Part shown: in pieces, positions 61,109 to 64,000 of the stretch
How the letters are laid out: each line of letters begins with the position of its first letter
Numbering within the stretch: position 1 is the first letter of the stretch
Source: Phalacrocorax aristotelis
Taxonomy: Eukaryota; Chordata; Aves; Suliformes; Phalacrocoracidae
Direction: 5' to 3'
DNA: 64,000 nucleotides
NCBI RefSeq assembly: GCF_949628215.1
Contig: NC_134284.1
Location: 8,049,850 to 8,113,849, forward strand
Notes under the pieces: generated by a model
Told to the model about the DNA's origin: nothing
Seen by the model: only the letters and a program-made list of their open reading frames with translations
Database searches by the model: none
Translations under genes and position numbers: made by a program

Positions 61109-64000
61109 AGACACATCACGGTGATTGCATTTAGTACTGACTTTTCTCTTATCCAAAGCGCTGTCCAGACATGAAGGTCAGGTGTATGCCTGCCTCCCAA
61201 CCACCTTCCTTCCTCCAGAGATCTTTAAATAAGGGAAGTGGAGAGAGGGCATAAAGCATTTCCCTAGTGCAAGTTAAGCAGCAGAAATGAGATGGAATAG
61301 CAGTCCTGTCACTCAAAGACCGCAAGTATTGCACAATGCCTGTGTAAAGCTATTGGAAATAGTTCTTCCAGAGAAGGGGTGTGTGTGAAGACTATTACCA
61401 CCTTTGCTTTCCAAACAGACCCCAGATCTGCCTAGCCTTCAAAGGAAGCACTGCAGAATTCTGGAGGAGATGACTGAGAGGAAGAGATGGCACTGTGATT
61501 TTTATCTTTCCAGTTTGCACCGTAGCTCGGAGGAAGGTCATGACTCCTTCAGCCCCAGTTTTGTAACTTCAGAGTTGGTACCTCTTTAACTCTTCCATCA
61601 AAGCCAATTTACTACCCCCACGAATGTCAGAATTGTTTCCAGTGAAGGCTGGTATTTCTTTTGTGGAAGAGCAATCCTGTGATTTGAGCAGTTGATTTTA
61701 TGCGTGTTTAAAGTACACAGCAAAAATTAAATACACTATTAAAAAAAGATTAGTGTTTTGTTTAGTCCTTCACACAATTACAAAACAGACACTGAAATGT
61801 GTTAGAGTAATCAAAAGTTAATTAAATTTCTGAACAAAATAACAGATTTGGTGTGAAGGCTGTGTCAGGTACAATTACAGCTTTTCTAAGTGAGAAGCAG
61901 AAATCTGACTCTATTGGAAAAAAGGTAGCCAGACAAAGACACAATCTGCTTGCTTACCATGACTGTCTAAAGGAAATAAGAACACTATTAATCAAAGTTT
62001 CTTTCTCTACAGGTGTCAGTCATGTTCATTTGCCTGTGACATTTAAAGACTGTATTTTTTCCCTGCTTGGGTGTCTCTGGCACCAAACTGTTGTCTTGTG
62101 TGATTGACAGATGTTAAAATTAAAAGGACTTCTGTGTCCTGCTCAAATGAAATGAACAGAGCAGTGGGAGTAGCCTACCATAGGGTCTCATTGTAACACC
62201 TTGTACTGGTTAGAAGCAATACAATTTTTCTTTTTTCCACAGAACGAGCTACTGTCCTGAACCTTTCCTGTGTAGAGCCAACCTTGAGTTTCAACACAAC
62301 ACACTCAGATCTGGAATTCAGAGGGAGGTTGTACAGAGCCACCAAACTGACTCCAGGAGTCCCTCAAAGGTCAGCAGTTTTCTGCTCTGGTTTAGGAATG
62401 GTACTGTCAGATCCAGGCTGATCCCTGCAGGCTTATTCCAGTATCTTTGTACTTGCTTCCCCAGTCTCCTGGGTTTGGGATCTGAATTCTACACAGCAGG
62501 AGCACACAGAAACAGCTTGGAATGTAGGACAGTAACTGAAGCAGCAGTGAGGGGAAAAAGCACCCACCTAGCTATAAAAGGCTAACCTTACGGTCACAGG
62601 GCCTTGAGCAATCAGGGAGGAGTAAGAGTGCTGAATGAGAGCCTGCAGCTGTACAGGCTGTTTGCCATTCTGGAGCAAGCTTGGTATACCCACTCAGGCC
62701 AGCTTTGATCAGAGAAACTCAGCTTCAGCCTCTTGTGCTCCATCTGCAGCTGCTGACCACGCATCTGTGCAGAGCCTGGCACTGGCACCGTAGTGTGGTA
62801 GGGGACGTTTCTGCTTTGCTTCAAACCGCTCAGCTAACCCATGCCTGACTGATTGAGATGGGTGTTGCAGACTGGGTCCCGCCTGATGGAGGAGGTATTT
62901 AGACAAGGCACTGTGGAGGACAAGTCCTATGTTCTTTATGTCCTACATTCAGGATTGGTTTGGTGCAGACCCAAGGTGATTCCACCAAGTGTTTGTGCTG
63001 TGCTCCACAGCCTCTGTATTATTGGTCCCTGTTATGCTGGATACTGTCCTCTGTCCCTGCCAAGTGAAGGAATTAAAATCTGTTCTCTTCCACAGGTATT
63101 GCTGCATCACTTCGCCCCATAAACACTTTTGCAATGGCAATTAGTACTACAGAGGCGTGGTTTTGTTTCATTCTTTTCATTCTCAGTGAGAAACTTTGAT
63201 GGTAATGTGAGGACTTTGTTATAGACAAAAAATGCCTCAGTATCTTCTAGGAGCCAGAACTTGAGTTTCTGTGTTTTCAATAGATGCCATATGTAAAATT
63301 ATCAGAGTATTGGCATAAAGCCTTGTGTTATTATTTAAAATGTACATGGACTGAGATGTGGCTCTTTCTGCTCCTTTAACAACAGTATGAAACATCATTT
63401 ATTATTCTCTATGTACCTGGAGGACTCCTTGCCTCCAGTTACTGTTCAGTGTGCAGGTATAATTAGGCTGCATGTTGGTTTTTTTGCATTTATATGGATG
63501 ACTTTCAAAAAAAAAAAACCTCTTAGCACAGCTTCAGGCCAAAAGCTTTCTCCTTGAGCCACAGCTCCTATCATGTTTGTCCCCTCAGGCATACTGATCC
63601 TTAGTCAGGAAAGCATGGGTACAAACGATACGTTATTAGGAAATTCTCTGAATAGCAAACCTCTGAAGTCAATCATCCCAAGTGCTATTTACATCATCAT
63701 AAAACTGGATAAGTTTGAGGAGGCACTAATTCTGTGCGTGGTCTATCATTTATGAGTTGTTGGAGGCTGTTAACCTCTTTTGCTGTATAGTTCAACAAGA
63801 TTGCCAGAGCTCAATGAGAGAAGCAGGAGTGACAGATTTTGGCATTTTATTCCCTTCGATGTAAGAACATTGCATTACAACACAAATGGGTTTCTTGCTT
63901 TGCCATAGTACAGCATCATATACAGGTACAGTGATGTTGATCTATGGGCTTTTCTTAAAACTATATTTTGGGAACTTGTTCCCCTTAGAAGAAATGGCAA
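61109..64000. other. Intergenic flank after the solo LTR, no gene recognised
   Basis: 2.9 kb with only short ORFs lacking family features. An exon of an unrecognised non-coding transcript cannot be excluded. Confidence 0.55.

Overview
This window is vertebrate, almost certainly bird, nuclear DNA. It has multi-exon genes with GT-AG introns, two CpG islands, chicken-repeat-1 (CR1) LINE copies with the avian 3' tail (ending in ATTCTATG- or ATTCTGTGA-like words), and long terminal repeats (LTRs) of a type I recognise from bird genomes. There are no bacterial operons, CRISPR arrays or phage genes. Nearly all open reading frames are chance ORFs in AT-rich introns or in the GC-rich islands.

Two protein-coding genes are supported, both on the minus strand and arranged head to tail. 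(1) HEATR5A occupies roughly 1-40,260. Its CpG-island promoter is near 39,060-40,330, one or more non-coding 5' exons follow, and the start codon is at 26,272. Fifteen consecutive coding exons, all in compatible phase, encode about the first 802 residues of a protein that is about 2,040 residues in human. The rest lies beyond position 1. (2) DTD2, the animal-type D-aminoacyl-tRNA deacylase (ATD), is complete: three coding exons between 57,253 and 48,821 give a 167-residue protein, against 168 in human. The order DTD2 then HEATR5A on one strand matches human 14q12 and identifies the HEATR5 paralogue as 5A rather than 5B.

Layout: 1-26,272 holds HEATR5A coding exons 15 to 1 and their introns. 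26,299-39,732 is the 5' non-coding part, with a nested pair of CR1 LINEs at about 28,775-31,320 (a younger copy inserted into an older one, flanked by AAAACC). 39,060-40,330 is the HEATR5A CpG island, with a 23-G tract and a (GCC)8 repeat. 40,330-48,820 is intergenic and DTD2 3' flank, with old LINE/SINE-tail-like fragments. 48,821-57,253 is DTD2, whose first intron carries an LTR fragment touching the DTD2 CpG island (about 56,720-57,480). 57,254-64,000 is DTD2 upstream flank with one solo LTR (60,575-61,103). NUBPL and GPR33, the next genes in human, were not recognised inside the window.

The two genes have separate roles: DTD2 proofreads mischarged tRNA in the cytosol, and HEATR5 proteins act with clathrin adaptor AP-1 in endosome/trans-Golgi traffic. 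I found no convincing undescribed system. The most useful observations are the nested CR1 insertion with its target-site duplication, a possible in-frame N-terminal extension of HEATR5A, the LTR abutting the DTD2 promoter island, and several unexplained hairpin or repeat clusters. Exon boundaries come from reading splice signals and recalled vertebrate orthologues; no alignment was run.
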